Shown here in pieces: positions 39,267 to 49,848 of a DNA stretch of 55,473 nt (positions are counted from its first letter, which is position 1; every line of letters begins with the position of its first letter). Source of the stretch: Symploca sp. SIO1C2 (GTDB lineage: Bacteria > Cyanobacteriota > Cyanobacteriia > Cyanobacteriales > Coleofasciculaceae). The stretch spans positions 1-55,473 of the forward strand of contig JAAHFP010000043.1 in NCBI GenBank assembly GCA_010672925.1, written 5' to 3'. Position numbers and translations under genes: made by a program. Below the pieces are notes generated by a model. That model was given only the letters and a program-made list of their open reading frames with translations. It had not been told where the DNA came from and ran no database searches.

Positions 39267-42227
39267 TCAGTACCGATCGATGAGCCAATAGGTAGTCATT
39301 TCTCCTTTACCCTTAACTTTGATAACACCTCGCTCTTTCAAGATAAATTTATCTTGCAAACGCTCATAGGTTTGGGTAGTAACTTGAATTTTTCCGGGAA
39401 CTCCTGAGGATTCCATCCTTGATGCGACATTGACTGCATCTCCCCATAAATCATAGATAAACTTTTTAATGCCAATCACTCCAGCAACTACGGAACCAGT
39501 GTTAATCCCGATGCGAATTTGGAAAGGTTCGCCAATATCCGCCTGAAATTGATCAATTGCTCTTTGCATATCTAAAGCCATATTAGCGATTGCTTCGGCA
39601 TGATTAGGCATGGGTACAGGCAAACCTCCCACTACCATATAGGCATCTCCAATAGTTTTAATTTTCTCCAAACCATGTTGCTCTGCTAACTGGTCGAACA
39701 GGGAAAAAACCTGATTGAGTAATTGGACTAGTTCCGTAGGAGGCATTCTAGCAGAAAGGGGGGTAAAACCGACAATATCAGCAAACATAATAGTTGTCTC
39801 ATCAAACTGCTCAGCGATCGCACTAGTATCTTGTTTGAGCTGTTCGACAATGGGTTGAGGTAATATATTTAATAATAGTTGCTCTGATTTTTCCTGTTCT
39901 ATTCGCAATTTTTCTTGTTCTATATGAAGAGCTTCCTCTGTCTGTTTGCGTTCAGTAATATCATCTATGACTCCAAGAATACCAATTACTTTTCTCTGAG
40001 CATCACGAATGGGAATTTTATTAATATCTAGCCAGCGTTTTTTTCCATCTTCTCCTGGGTTTTGTTTAACATCAATATGATGTAATTCTGGCTCACCTGC
40101 CTCCATAATTTGCCGATCTTTAGCCCGAAATGATTCTGCCACCTCCACAGCGTTGGGGAACAGATCGTAATCTGTCTTATTTACTACATCTTCTGGCTTG
40201 TCCAACTTGGCAGCTTGAGCCCATTTAAGGTTACATCCTAAAAAGACTAAGTTGGTATCTTTCCAAAAAACTTGCTGGGGAATATTATCCAGAATTAGGC
40301 GCAAATAAGCCTCTTTTTTTATTAATTCTTCTTCAACTTTTTTACTGTCAGTAATATCACGGGCTACCCAAATTACTGAATCTTCTGTAATGGGTGAAAT
40401 ACTAGCAGCAAACCAAACCTCTTTGGAATTATAACATTTAAAAAAAAGCGTTACCCAAAGCAAAGACAAAGTCAAGGTTTCAGCCCTATGAAAAGAGCTA
40501 AATCTCCAAAATGTAATGCTCCAAAACTCTTTATCCTTCAAATATTTATCCTTCAAAGTTAAGCTATACTCAACCTGAACAGTTTGTTGCGTTTGGAGAG
40601 CTTCTCGAATATAACCAACAAAGATATCTGCTTGCGCTGGGGGGAAAACTTCGTGTTCGAGTTTACCAAGCAGTTCATCCGCTGGTTTGTACAGTATCTC
40701 AGACTGAGAAGATACAACTTTTAGATAACGTCCCTGGCTATCTTTCACAAAAATAAATTCAGTCATTGCTGCAAACAAACCCCGCAGTTCAGCCTCTGTT
40801 TGAGTTAGGGAAGCTGTTCGTTTTTGAACACGAGTTTCTAGTTCATCAAAAGAACCACGCAACTGCTTAGCCATTTTGTTAAAGGAAAGAGCCAGAATAT
40901 TCAATTCTTTGACATTCCCTAGTTCTACTGTTTGGTCTAATTCCCCACTAGCTATGGCTCCAGCGGCAGCACTTAAGCGGAAAATTGGCTGAGTAATCCA
41001 GTGAGAGGTAATAATGCCAAGAGCTGTAGCGATAATCAATGAGCCTAAACACAGTCCAATGGTAGTGCGAGTGTTAGTATTGATTTCCTCCATGAACTCT
41101 GATTCTGGAACTACCACAACAATCAGCCAATCGAGACCATCTTTAACTAGCCAATCATCATTATTTTGCTCTTTAGCTTTATTATGAGGTACATAAGGCC
41201 GCACTTGGACAAATTGCCGCTCACCATTTAGGTTAAAGTTAAGTTTAATCGTTTTATTAATCTGAGTTAAGTCACCAAACTGTTCTGTTAAATATTCTCC
41301 TGTCGCTTTAATTAAAGGATTACTACTGTCGGAGGCTGTAATGCGCTTAGCTTCTCCTCCCTCACTGATAAAAGAATTTTCTGGAGTTGATTGCGCTACG
41401 AGTTCCCCTGTCCGCTCAATAATAAAGGTTTCTCCTAACTCGCCCAACTCAAGATTTTTTTTAATATCCAATAAAAAGGAATTGATATCTTCTAGGCTTA
41501 AATCAATCCCACTAACCCCCAAAAGATTGTTTTCTTTATCGTACACTGGCCGACTGGTAGTGATATAAAGTCTGGGTAAAACAAAATCTGGATAGATCCC
41601 AGTCCAGATCGGTGCCCCTGCTTTTACCGCATCAGTGTACCAAGGGCGAGTTCGAGAATCATAGGGTCTATCAGCTGTCCGGACTACCTCTTTAGTGTTT
41701 TTGCCAGATTTATCGCTTTCATAAAAAACAGTAAAATAATCAGTAGATTCATTAACCACAGCAAACTGAAGAAGAGGTTCCCCTTCTTCTATCTGTCGGG
41801 TAATGGCCAAATATTCTCCCCCTTCCTCAGAACCTAAGGAAATCCAAGTTACTTCTTCAAACAGTTTTATTTGCTGCCAGAGGTAAAATTCATTCTGTGG
41901 GTTAAGCTGATCCAACTGCAAACTTAATTGACCCCGTTCAATGGCATTAACAATGAGCTGATTAAGTCGTTGGGGTTTTTCCAGGTAATTGTCAAGCTTC
42001 TGTTCAATGCGGGCTGTGACTTCACTACGCAATTGGCTTGCTAGGTTATTGACAGCTTTTTGTCCATTGCGTAATGAAAGCCAACCAGTTAATCCTACCG
42101 CAGCAAAGATTTGCAGGACAAAAGGTACAACAAGGGGGAGCCGTAGGGGTATTTGACGAGTCAATTTACTTCTTCTGCGCCAGATTGAGAAGAGGGATTG
42201 GGGTGGAGGGGGTTGATCATTGTTCAT
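39267..42227 (-). CDS. Class III adenylate cyclase with Cache, HAMP and two PAS domains
   Basis: 986 residues from the ATG at 42227, chosen because AGGATAGTA lies before MNNDQPPPP; a GTG 8 codons earlier is possible. N-terminal membrane helix (about 28-50), extracytoplasmic Cache domain (about 60-380: RPYDSRTRPWYTDAVKAGAPIWTGIY), second helix and HAMP (about 395-465), PAS 1 (about 490-640), PAS 2 (about 650-775), and the cyclase (about 795-980). The catalytic part has MFADIVGFT and IGDAYMVVGGLP (metal Asp). The Lys in EKIKTIGDAYM and the Asp in YDLWGDAVNVASRM are the ATP-selecting pair, so it makes cAMP. PAS 1 contains an in-frame 36-residue insertion (40425-40532). It senses an external ligand. 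Confidence 0.92.
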   Translation of the reverse strand: MNNDQPPPPQSLFSIWRRRSKLTRQIPLRLPLVVPFVLQIFAAVGLTGWLSLRNGQKAVNNLASQLRSEVTARIEQKLDNYLEKPQRLNQLIVNAIERGQLSLQLDQLNPQNEFYLWQQIKLFEEVTWISLGSEEGGEYLAITRQIEEGEPLLQFAVVNESTDYFTVFYESDKSGKNTKEVVRTADRPYDSRTRPWYTDAVKAGAPIWTGIYPDFVLPRLYITTSRPVYDKENNLLGVSGIDLSLEDINSFLLDIKKNLELGELGETFIIERTGELVAQSTPENSFISEGGEAKRITASDSSNPLIKATGEYLTEQFGDLTQINKTIKLNFNLNGERQFVQVRPYVPHNKAKEQNNDDWLVKDGLDWLIVVVVPESEFMEEINTNTRTTIGLCLGSLIIATALGIITSHWITQPIFRLSAAAGAIASGELDQTVELGNVKELNILALSFNKMAKQLRGSFDELETRVQKRTASLTQTEAELRGLFAAMTEFIFVKDSQGRYLKVVSSQSEILYKPADELLGKLEHEVFPPAQADIFVGYIREALQTQQTVQVEYSLTLKDKYLKDKEFWSITFWRFSSFHRAETLTLSLLWVTLFFKCYNSKEVWFAASISPITEDSVIWVARDITDSKKVEEELIKKEAYLRLILDNIPQQVFWKDTNLVFLGCNLKWAQAAKLDKPEDVVNKTDYDLFPNAVEVAESFRAKDRQIMEAGEPELHHIDVKQNPGEDGKKRWLDINKIPIRDAQRKVIGILGVIDDITERKQTEEALHIEQEKLRIEQEKSEQLLLNILPQPIVEQLKQDTSAIAEQFDETTIMFADIVGFTPLSARMPPTELVQLLNQVFSLFDQLAEQHGLEKIKTIGDAYMVVGGLPVPMPNHAEAIANMALDMQRAIDQFQADIGEPFQIRIGINTGSVVAGVIGIKKFIYDLWGDAVNVASRMESSGVPGKIQVTTQTYERLQDKFILKERGVIKVKGKGEMTTYWLIDRY
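40425..40532. mobile_element. 108-bp in-frame MITE-like insertion in a PAS domain
   Basis: The segment together with one flanking CTCTTT is 108 bp, so the frame is kept. CTCTTT occurs on both sides (40419-40424 and 40527-40532), looking like a 6-bp target duplication. Ends are imperfect inverted repeats: TTGGAATTATAACATTT on the left, and the inverse of AAATGTAATGCTCCAA on the right. It encodes FWSITFWRFSSFHRAETL...FFKCYNSKE between LKDKE and VWFAASISPI, which are contiguous in ordinary PAS sequences. Confidence 0.55.
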
Positions 42228-42414
42228 TACTATCCTAAGATAGCCTTCCACCAGTTAAGTGTGGGTGATTATGTACCTAATCTGGAAATAGACGCGGAGA
42301 TGCGGGGATGCACCAGACACCGGGATGGGGAGATGGGGAAGAATTAATTGAGGCTTCATTTTCTTCTATTCTGCCTTCTGCCTTCTGCCTTCTGCCTCCT
42401 GCCTCCAAAGCATC

Positions 42415-42948
42415 CTAGGACTGACTAAACCAGGCAGTCAAAGCTATTGCTAACGCATCTGCGGCGTCGTCTGGTTGGGGAATATCCTCTAAATTCAACT
42501 CCCTGGCGACTGCTTGCTGGACATCATACTTATCCGCATTCCCATAACCGGTCAATGCCTGTTTAACTTGAGCTGGTGTAAACTCGACTACCGATACTTG
42601 ACACTGTGCTAAAACTAACATCAAGACTCCCCGTGCCTGAGCTACACTAATTGTGCTACTCATGCGGTAAAAGAAAAGCTTCTCGATCGCCACTAGATCG
42701 GGTTGTAACTGTTCGATCAGGGTGTGCAAATCTTCATAAATCGTGCAGAGTCGCATTCCGATTTCAGTACGAGCCGGTGTCCGGATAACACCAAAATCTA
42801 ACAACTGCACTACCTCAGGCACTGGCTTGAGAGTTAAGTTGCTACGATCTTTTTTTGAAGTAGCCACCTTTTCTGTCCCTGGGCAGAGTATTGCTCCAAA
42901 GCCCAAGATTGCTAGTCCTGGGTCGAGTCCTAAAATTCGCTTTTCCAT
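42415..42948 (-). CDS. ruvC: Holliday junction endonuclease RuvC
   Basis: 177 residues. Cuts Holliday junctions in homologous recombination. RNase H-like fold with catalytic acidic residues D9 ([14 protein letters not shown]), the Glu of [10 protein letters not shown] and the Asp pair in [14 protein letters not shown] stretch of about 20 extra residues ([25 protein letters not shown]) lies after the first strand, where most RuvC proteins have a short loop. AAGGCAG is just upstream of the ATG. No ruvA or ruvB is nearby, as is usual in cyanobacteria. Confidence 0.95.
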   Translation of the reverse strand: MEKRILGLDPGLAILGFGAILCPGTEKVATSKKDRSNLTLKPVPEVVQLLDFGVIRTPARTEIGMRLCTIYEDLHTLIEQLQPDLVAIEKLFFYRMSSTISVAQARGVLMLVLAQCQVSVVEFTPAQVKQALTGYGNADKYDVQQAVARELNLEDIPQPDDAADALAIALTAWFSQS

Positions 42949-43173
42949 CTGCCTTGTTGTGGGAAGTGCTTGTTCAGTTTAATCTCCTGAGTAGTAAGTA
43001 GGTTTGGTAGAAAAAGCTGAACTATGTTAAGAAAAGTAAACAGAGGTCAGACTCTTACCAATGACAAAGGAAAAAGGACAAATGACAGTCCTCACTAACT
43101 AACTATAATTATCCTCTCCCTACTTAGTTCACAGTCTATCCAGTCTTTGTGTTTTTCAGGCTTTGATCATTAA

Positions 43174-44541
43174 ATGTTCCCAAATACCTTTTTCAAGCAA
43201 GCCCTACTTACCATCCAACATGAATCCAAAGGTCGGACACCCCAACGATTTAATCGTTGGTTTAAGTGGTTAGCTCCTGGATTATTGGTTAAACGTTGGT
43301 TACTCATTAGTGCTGCTGGTGTACTACTAACTAGTTTGGGGTTAGCAATTTGGATAAAGCTGACCCCTATTTTTCGCTTGATTGAATTCACAGCGGGAAT
43401 TCTGGGAAAAATCACGACTATTATCCCCAATTATGTGTCCGGCCCCATGGCGATTATCTTTGGTTTGATCTTAATTTTCTGGGGGCAAACCCGGACAGTT
43501 GGCTCAATTACGGAGGTTTTAAAACCGGATAGGGAGCAAGAACTGGTGGATGTGCTGATGGCTCATCGCCGATTAAATCGGGGCCCAAAAATTGTAGTTA
43601 TTGGCGGTGGTACGGGGCTTTCTACGTTACTTCGAGGATTGAAGGTCTATAGTGCTAATATCACTGCTATTGTAACTGTTGCAGATGATGGTGGCTCTAG
43701 TGGCAGGCTCAGACAGGAGTTTGGAGTGTTGCCCCCAGGAGATATTCGCAACTGTTTGACAGCTTTAGCAGACCAAGAAAAGTTGCTCACAGAACTATTT
43801 CAATACCGCTTTAAAGCGGGCAGTGGTCTAGTGGGTCACAGTTTTGGTAACTTGTTTTTGACTGCAATGAGTGAAATTACCGGTGACTTAGAACGGGCGA
43901 TTACAGCAAGTTCTCAGGTATTAGCAGTGCGGGGACGAGTGCTGCCAGCAACCCTCAGCGATGTTTGCCTTTGGGCAGAATTAGAAGATGGACGACGGAT
44001 TGAAGGAGAGTCCAGTATTACTGAGGCGAATGGAAAAATCCTTAGAGTTGGTTGTACTCCAGAAAATCCACCAGCTTTACCCGCAGCAGTTAAGGCTATT
44101 CGCGAAGCTGACTACATTATTGTTGGTCCTGGTAGCCTCTATACCAGTATTATGCCCAATCTCTTAGTACCAGAAATTGCCGAGGCAATCGCTTCTCGCT
44201 CAGTACCCCGCATCTATGTTTGTAATATTATGACCCAGCCCGGTGAAACTCAGGGATACAGTGTTTCTGATCACATCAGAGCCCTGGACGAAGGCTGCGG
44301 TAAAAAGCTATTTAATGCGGTATTGGTACATAAAAAATCTCCTTCAGCGCAGTCTCTGATTAATTATGCTAAAGCCAGTTCTCATCCAGTTTTTCTTGAC
44401 CGGGAAGCAGTTGCTCAGTTAGGACGTCGTATTGTGCTGTCGAATGTGATGGATGAAGATGAAGTAACTACCCTAGTGCGACACAATCCTGAACGACTGG
44501 CAAGGGTATTGCTGCGATGGTACAGTCGAGCTCATGCTTAG
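43174..44541 (+). CDS. YvcK/CofD-like protein with N-terminal membrane anchor
   Basis: 455 residues. The C-terminal 320 residues form the YvcK (gluconeogenesis factor) fold, related to Cof[79 protein letters not shown] and [19 protein letters not shown]. YvcK proteins bind UDP-sugars and tune carbon metabolism and cell-wall synthesis. Cyanobacterial forms, as here, add about 125 residues with two hydrophobic helices ([32 protein letters not shown]) that would place it at the membrane. Divergent from ruvC. Confidence 0.92.
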   Translation: MFPNTFFKQALLTIQHESKGRTPQRFNRWFKWLAPGLLVKRWLLISAAGVLLTSLGLAIWIKLTPIFRLIEFTAGILGKITTIIPNYVSGPMAIIFGLILIFWGQTRTVGSITEVLKPDREQELVDVLMAHRRLNRGPKIVVIGGGTGLSTLLRGLKVYSANITAIVTVADDGGSSGRLRQEFGVLPPGDIRNCLTALADQEKLLTELFQYRFKAGSGLVGHSFGNLFLTAMSEITGDLERAITASSQVLAVRGRVLPATLSDVCLWAELEDGRRIEGESSITEANGKILRVGCTPENPPALPAAVKAIREADYIIVGPGSLYTSIMPNLLVPEIAEAIASRSVPRIYVCNIMTQPGETQGYSVSDHIRALDEGCGKKLFNAVLVHKKSPSAQSLINYAKASSHPVFLDREAVAQLGRRIVLSNVMDEDEVTTLVRHNPERLARVLLRWYSRAHA

Positions 44542-45032
44542 TCATTAGTCATTTGTTATTTGTTATTTGTTATTGGTCATTAGTGGAATAATATAGTGGA
44601 ATTAGTAGGTTGGGGGTAACGCTAGTGAAACCCAATCTACTGGCCTGACCCAGCTAAAATGAGGGAATAGATTTCCTCTCCATCTCCCTATCTTCCCCAT
44701 CTCCCTATCTTCCCCATCTCCCTCAGCTCCCCCATCTTCCTCAGCTTCCCCAGCTCCCCCAGAACCAGAAAAGATGGTTCTCCCATCCCCTTGAATAAAA
44801 ATTAACAAATGCTGATCTAGCGATAGTTAGAAGCTAGGATCTAATCGCTAATTGCAAAATTTTTAGAGAAATTGTGCAGAAATAAGCTCCCATTTGCTGA
44901 GATAAGTATATGGAGCTATCTAGCACTATCTAGCACACCTTGATCAAAATGGTGAACAGTGGGTCTCCTGCTTTGGTATCTCCTGTCTACTATAACTAAA
45001 AACTGCTAACTAATGTAACTTAAGCCAATGCC
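44542..45032. other. Spacer with TTTGTTATTTG and CTCCCTATCTTCCCCAT repeats
   Basis: No gene. 44545-44580 is a TCATTTGTTATTTGTTATTTG run. 44678-44763 is a CCATCTCCCTATCTTCCCC / CAGCTCCCC array. 44830-45030 is AT-rich and contains TATCTAGCACTATCTAGCAC direct repeats (about 44917-44936), the probable promoter region of the secretion operon. Confidence 0.5.
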
Positions 45033-48000
45033 ATGACCTATACGACAACAATTCAAGACTTTCTCGCTGGGATCTCTCCTTTTACTCAGTTGTCCTCAAG
45101 GGAGCTGGCAAAACTCACTAAAAACTGCCAGTTACTACGCTATCGTATGGGTCAAGCAATTGTTGTCCGGGAAAACATGCCAGCTCAAGTGTCCATTCTC
45201 TATGAAGGACAGGCTCGCTTGTTGGGTTACAATCCCCAACGTCAGGTACCAGTGACCCTGAAACTTCTCCAACCAGGAGAAATCCTCGGCTGGGTGAGTT
45301 TGGTCAGGCAAGTCCCTTGTGAAACAGCGATCGCTTCTACAGAATCAGTTTGTATCACCTTCAATGCCGCAGATTTTCTCAACTTGCTCAACAATTCTAC
45401 CCTAGCTACAGCCTTCCGCAACCGTTGTGCTCTAGTAGAAATGTTTGACTTGTTAGCGGCAGAACTCCAACGGCAAGCTCAGGCAGAAGTTGACCTCAAG
45501 GAATTGGCTTCTCAGGCTTGGTCTGATGCCTTAATCTATAATTTAGCAGCCGGTAAGCGTCTGTCGGGCCAACTGGAGCCCAATCGCTCTTGGTTTGTTA
45601 GTGGGGGAGCCCCTGCCAGTTTCCCCGTTGGTTCCTATCTGACAGCGGATACTATTGGCAATTTGACAGTTAAAGGTCGTGGTTCAACACGCTTGGTGGG
45701 GATTCCGGCTCAGTTGATTGCGGAGGCAGTGGCAAATAGCCGAACTACTACTGAGCCAGAAGTGGTAGACTTACCCCAAGACTCCCCAGGAGCAATTACC
45801 CTCAATCTAGAACCAGACCCCTGGGATGAGCAGGATGAAGAGCATACTGCTACTGAATATTCCACTGCACCTTTTTCCCCATCCCAAGATCAAAGCACTG
45901 CAACAATTGATATTCCCTATGCTCCTCCGCAACCACAAGCAGGAGAGCCGAGTTATGCTTCTGAGCAGACATCCCGGACTTATCCCTTTATTCGTGGCAG
46001 AGGTCCGGTGGAAGCTCCTTTAGCTTGCTTCCAAATGCTTAGTAAGTATTGGGGTATGCCTTTCCGTAAGGATATTGTGCAGCGGGTGATTACCAATCAA
46101 TACTCCCGTACTGGTAGTGTCTCCCTCCAACACTGTGGCGCGATCGCAGAATTGATGGGATTGAGCGCTCAACTGGCAAATATACCTGCAACGGCGGTAA
46201 GTCGCCTACCAACTCCAGCATTAATCAACTGGCAAGATGGTATTGCCATTCTCTACGAAGCAAATGAACGGGAATTGCTGCTAGCGGAGCCAGATATGGG
46301 ACTCAATCGCCTGGATCCTCAAAAGTTCCAGGAAGGTTCTGAGCCACAAATTCCTGTACTATTACTAAAACCCACTAAGGATACCCCCCAACAGCGGTTT
46401 GGCTTAAACTGGTTTGTCCCTTCCCTGATCCGCTACCGCCGAGTTTTAATAGAAGTTTTAATTGCTTCCTTTTTTGTGCAATTGTTTGGCTTGGCAAATC
46501 CTTTGATGATTCAAGTCATCATCGACAAGGTGATTGTGCAAAATTCTCCCGATACCCTGCATGTTTTGGGAGGTTTCCTGGTAGTAATTGCCATCTTTGA
46601 AGGGGTTCTCACTAGTCTGCGCACCTATTTGTTTGTGGATACTACCAACCGCATTGATATGGCTCTGGGTTCGGAAATTATCGATCATCTATTGCGCCTA
46701 CCTCTGCGGTATTTTGAGAAACGACCAGTTGGTGAGCTATCTACCAGGATTAATGAGTTAGAAAATATCCGTCAGTTTCTCACCGGTACAGCTTTGACAG
46801 TAGTGCTAGATGCGGTATTTTCGGTTATCTACATCGTGGTTATGTTCATCTACAGCTGGGTGCTGACGTTGGTGACTTTAGCGGTAATTCCCTTATTCGT
46901 TTTGCTGACAGTCATTTTTTCTCCTATTGTACGGCGACAGCTTCGTGCCAAAGCGCAAAAGAATGCTCAAACCCAATCCTACTTAGTAGAAGTCTTATCA
47001 GGAATTTCTACAGTTAAAGCTCAGAATATTGAATTGCGATCGCGCTGGAAATGGCAAGAAAGGTATGCTCGTTATGTAAGTGAAGGCTTCAGGAATGTTT
47101 TAACTTCCACTGCTGCTAGTTCTACTAGCAATTTCTTAAACAAATTATCTGCCCTACTAGTACTCTGGGTAGGAGCTTATCTAGTTTTAGCAGGAGAATT
47201 AACCCTAGGACAATTAATTGCTTTCCGCATTATTGCTGGCTACGTTACTGGTCCCTTATTACGATTGGCTCAAATTTGGCAAAACTTCCAAGCCACAGCT
47301 CTCTCTTTAGAGCGTCTGAGTGATATTCTGGATACCCCTCAAGAAGTAACGGAAGCAGAACGAGATAATATTCCTCTACCGGCAGTGCAAGGAGCCGTTA
47401 AGTACGAAAATGTCTCCTTTCGCTTTGCTACCAGCGGTCCGATGCAGTTAAACAATGTTAACCTAGAGATTCCTGCTGGCTATTTTGTTGGCATTGTCGG
47501 TCAAAGTGGTTCTGGTAAAAGTACCCTCACTAAGCTGTTGGCACGACTTTATGAACCCAACTCTGGTCAAATTATTATTGATGGTTACGATATTAATAAG
47601 GTAGAACTGTACTCCTTGCGGCGTCAGGTTGGTATTGTTCCCCAAGACACTCTGTTGTTTGAAGGGACAGTACAAGAGAACATTGGTTTAACTAATCCCG
47701 ATGCTACTACTGAAGAAATCATCGAAGCAGCCAAGATTGCCGTTGCTCATGAGTTTATTATGGGTTTGCCTATCGGCTACAACTCCACCGTAGGAGAGCG
47801 GGGTTCATCACTATCGGGAGGACAAAGGCAGAGGATTGCGATCGCTCGGACAATTTTACAATCACCCCGACTACTAATCTTAGATGAAGCTACCAGTGCG
47901 TTAGACTATGATACAGAGCGGCAAGTAAGTTTAAATCTTGCCGAAACTTTTAAAGGACGCACAGTTTTGTTTATTACCCATCGTCTCAGTACTATTCGCA

Positions 48001-48122
48001 ACGCCGATATGATTTTGATGATGGATAAAGGTGTAATTGTAGAACAAGGAACTCACGAAGATTTAATGGCACAAAAAGGTAGTTATTATTGCCTCTATCA
48101 GCAACAGGAGTCGCAGGTTTAG
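45033..48122 (+). CDS. Type I secretion ABC transporter with cNMP-binding and C39-like domains
   Basis: 1029 residues. A cyclic-nucleotide-binding-like N-terminal domain (about 10-135: FRYRMGQAIVV...EGQARLLGY...LLQPGEILGWVSLV) and a linker lead to a C39 peptidase-like domain (about 318-445). That domain keeps a Cys (PLACFQML) but has NWQDGIAILY where active peptidases have His, so it probably docks cargo rather than cleaving it. An exporter membrane domain (about 465-745) and an ATPase (about 785-1025; GQSGSGKST, LSGGQRQRIAIA, LLILDEATSALD) follow. It pumps protein or peptide cargo through the inner membrane in one step with HlyD and TolC. The HlyD gene follows; TolC and cargo are not in the window. 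Confidence 0.9.
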   Translation: MTYTTTIQDFLAGISPFTQLSSRELAKLTKNCQLLRYRMGQAIVVRENMPAQVSILYEGQARLLGYNPQRQVPVTLKLLQPGEILGWVSLVRQVPCETAIASTESVCITFNAADFLNLLNNSTLATAFRNRCALVEMFDLLAAELQRQAQAEVDLKELASQAWSDALIYNLAAGKRLSGQLEPNRSWFVSGGAPASFPVGSYLTADTIGNLTVKGRGSTRLVGIPAQLIAEAVANSRTTTEPEVVDLPQDSPGAITLNLEPDPWDEQDEEHTATEYSTAPFSPSQDQSTATIDIPYAPPQPQAGEPSYASEQTSRTYPFIRGRGPVEAPLACFQMLSKYWGMPFRKDIVQRVITNQYSRTGSVSLQHCGAIAELMGLSAQLANIPATAVSRLPTPALINWQDGIAILYEANERELLLAEPDMGLNRLDPQKFQEGSEPQIPVLLLKPTKDTPQQRFGLNWFVPSLIRYRRVLIEVLIASFFVQLFGLANPLMIQVIIDKVIVQNSPDTLHVLGGFLVVIAIFEGVLTSLRTYLFVDTTNRIDMALGSEIIDHLLRLPLRYFEKRPVGELSTRINELENIRQFLTGTALTVVLDAVFSVIYIVVMFIYSWVLTLVTLAVIPLFVLLTVIFSPIVRRQLRAKAQKNAQTQSYLVEVLSGISTVKAQNIELRSRWKWQERYARYVSEGFRNVLTSTAASSTSNFLNKLSALLVLWVGAYLVLAGELTLGQLIAFRIIAGYVTGPLLRLAQIWQNFQATALSLERLSDILDTPQEVTEAERDNIPLPAVQGAVKYENVSFRFATSGPMQLNNVNLEIPAGYFVGIVGQSGSGKSTLTKLLARLYEPNSGQIIIDGYDINKVELYSLRRQVGIVPQDTLLFEGTVQENIGLTNPDATTEEIIEAAKIAVAHEFIMGLPIGYNSTVGERGSSLSGGQRQRIAIARTILQSPRLLILDEATSALDYDTERQVSLNLAETFKGRTVLFITHRLSTIRNADMILMMDKGVIVEQGTHEDLMAQKGSYYCLYQQQESQV

Positions 48123-48208
48123 GTATTGGTTAAATTGTGAAATTGTGAAATTGTGAAATTAAAAATTGACTACTGTTTTTAAACTTAATTTTTGATACTT
48201 CCTTCGTT

Positions 48209-49777
48209 ATGAATCAAAATAATGGATCTAAATCAGATATAGCTACTGCTGGTCAAGATGCTTCTTTCCCGCCTAAAACCAATGGTAAAGGTAAATTCGA
48301 CCAAGGTGTTATTTTAAAACAATCTCGTGGTTGGTCAAGGGCTATCCTCTGGACAATTGTAGGAGTAACTACCTTCGGAGTTACTTGGGCTTACTTTGCC
48401 AGAATTGAAGAAGCAGTTCCAGCTCAAGGTAAGCTAGAACCCCAAGGCGCTGTTCAGGAAGTGCAAGTCCCGGTTAGTGGAGTAGTTACAGAAGTCAAGA
48501 TTGAGGATGGGGAATCTGTTGATCAAGGACAAGTACTCCTGAAGCTGGAGCCTTCTGCTACCGAAGCACAACTAACTTCCTTGACGAAAATTCGCTCCAA
48601 ATTAACACAGGAAAACCAATTTTATCGCGCCGCGATCGATAATCCCAGTTCCCCTCCCTTGCCACCAACAGACACCAAGCAAGAACTAATCCAACTGGCT
48701 TCACAATTACCGGCCATCATCAAAAGAAAAGAAGCTCTCGAAGAGGAAAACCGGCTTTTTCGGTCTCAGCTTGATGGTGATTTTGCCGGAACTAACTTCA
48801 ATGCGCGACAACAGGAACGTTTGCGACTGGCTCAAGCGGAACTCGACTCCCGTGTAGCGGCGGCGGAATCAGAAGTTGAACAGCTAAAAAAACGGCAACT
48901 GCAGAACCAAGTGCAATTGGAAAACTCGAAAAATCGGTTGGATACTGAACAAAAAATCTTAGATCAGATTAGGCCGATTTGGGAGCAGGGAGCAGTACCG
49001 GAAATTCAATATCGTAGACAGGAGAGTGAGGTAGGAACCCGCAGATCTGAATTAGAGCAATTACAACAGGAGGAAGTACGCCTCGACTTGGATATTGCTC
49101 AAGCAGAAAAACAGTTAGAGAATACCAAAGCTGTCTCGAAGAAAGATTTGACGGATTTGATGGCTAACAATGATAAAGAAATGGATTCTATTAATGTGCA
49201 ATTCAATGACATTGTCAGCCAATTGAACAAAACCATTGTCGAAAATGAGAAAAGGATTGCAGAGATTGATAGTCAGTTGAAACAGGCTGAACTGACTCTG
49301 GGTTATCAAAAGATTAAAGCTCCGGTAGATGGGGTTGTATTTGACTTACAGGCCAGTAAAGGCTATGTGGCTAATAGCAACTCCCTGGAGCCAATCCTGA
49401 AAATTGTCCCTGGAGATGACTTAATTGCCAAAGTGTATATCACCAATAAGGATATTGGTTTTGTGAATGAGGGCTACCTGGTTGATGTCAGGATTGACTC
49501 GTTTCCTTTTAGTGAATTTGGTGATATTAAAGGAGAGTTGATTTGGATTGGTTCCGATGTCTTACCACCAGCACCGGATGAAAATCGCCCTTTCTATAGT
49601 TTTCCTGCCAGAGTTAAATTGAATCAACAGACCCTAAAAATTAATGAAGAGCGGGATGTGAAGCTTCAGTCTGGAATGTCGGTAAGTGTGAATATTAAAA
49701 TACGCGATCGCAGGGTGATCAGTATTTTCACTGACTTATTCTCAGAGAAGGTTGATAGTTTGAAGAAAGTGCGGTAA
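48209..49777 (+). CDS. HlyD-family periplasmic adaptor
   Basis: 522 residues. Short cytosolic N-terminus, one membrane helix (about 46-66: AILWTIVGVTTFGVTWAYFA), lipoyl-like half (KLEPQGAVQEVQVPVSGVVTEVKIEDGESVDQGQVLLKLEP), a long coiled-coil hairpin (about 130-375: EAELDSR..., LEQLQQEEVRLDLDIAQAEKQLENTK), second lipoyl half (IKAPVDGVVFDLQASKGYVANSNSLEPILKIVPGDDL) and a C-terminal beta domain. It bridges the ABC transporter just upstream to an outer-membrane TolC channel. An 86-base spacer with TTGTGAAATTGTGAAATT repeats suggests a two-gene operon. Confidence 0.93.
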   Translation: MNQNNGSKSDIATAGQDASFPPKTNGKGKFDQGVILKQSRGWSRAILWTIVGVTTFGVTWAYFARIEEAVPAQGKLEPQGAVQEVQVPVSGVVTEVKIEDGESVDQGQVLLKLEPSATEAQLTSLTKIRSKLTQENQFYRAAIDNPSSPPLPPTDTKQELIQLASQLPAIIKRKEALEEENRLFRSQLDGDFAGTNFNARQQERLRLAQAELDSRVAAAESEVEQLKKRQLQNQVQLENSKNRLDTEQKILDQIRPIWEQGAVPEIQYRRQESEVGTRRSELEQLQQEEVRLDLDIAQAEKQLENTKAVSKKDLTDLMANNDKEMDSINVQFNDIVSQLNKTIVENEKRIAEIDSQLKQAELTLGYQKIKAPVDGVVFDLQASKGYVANSNSLEPILKIVPGDDLIAKVYITNKDIGFVNEGYLVDVRIDSFPFSEFGDIKGELIWIGSDVLPPAPDENRPFYSFPARVKLNQQTLKINEERDVKLQSGMSVSVNIKIRDRRVISIFTDLFSEKVDSLKKVR

Positions 49778-49848
49778 GAGGTAGAGGGAGGATGCCATCA
49801 ACCTAGAAGTGGATGATTCGCTCCTGAGGAATTATTACTTGAAAATGA

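Noticed and set aside
46000-46370. Active C39 cysteine peptidase in the type I exporter
   Set aside because: The Cys is present, but the His-containing strand is replaced by NWQDGIAIL; I describe it as degenerate.
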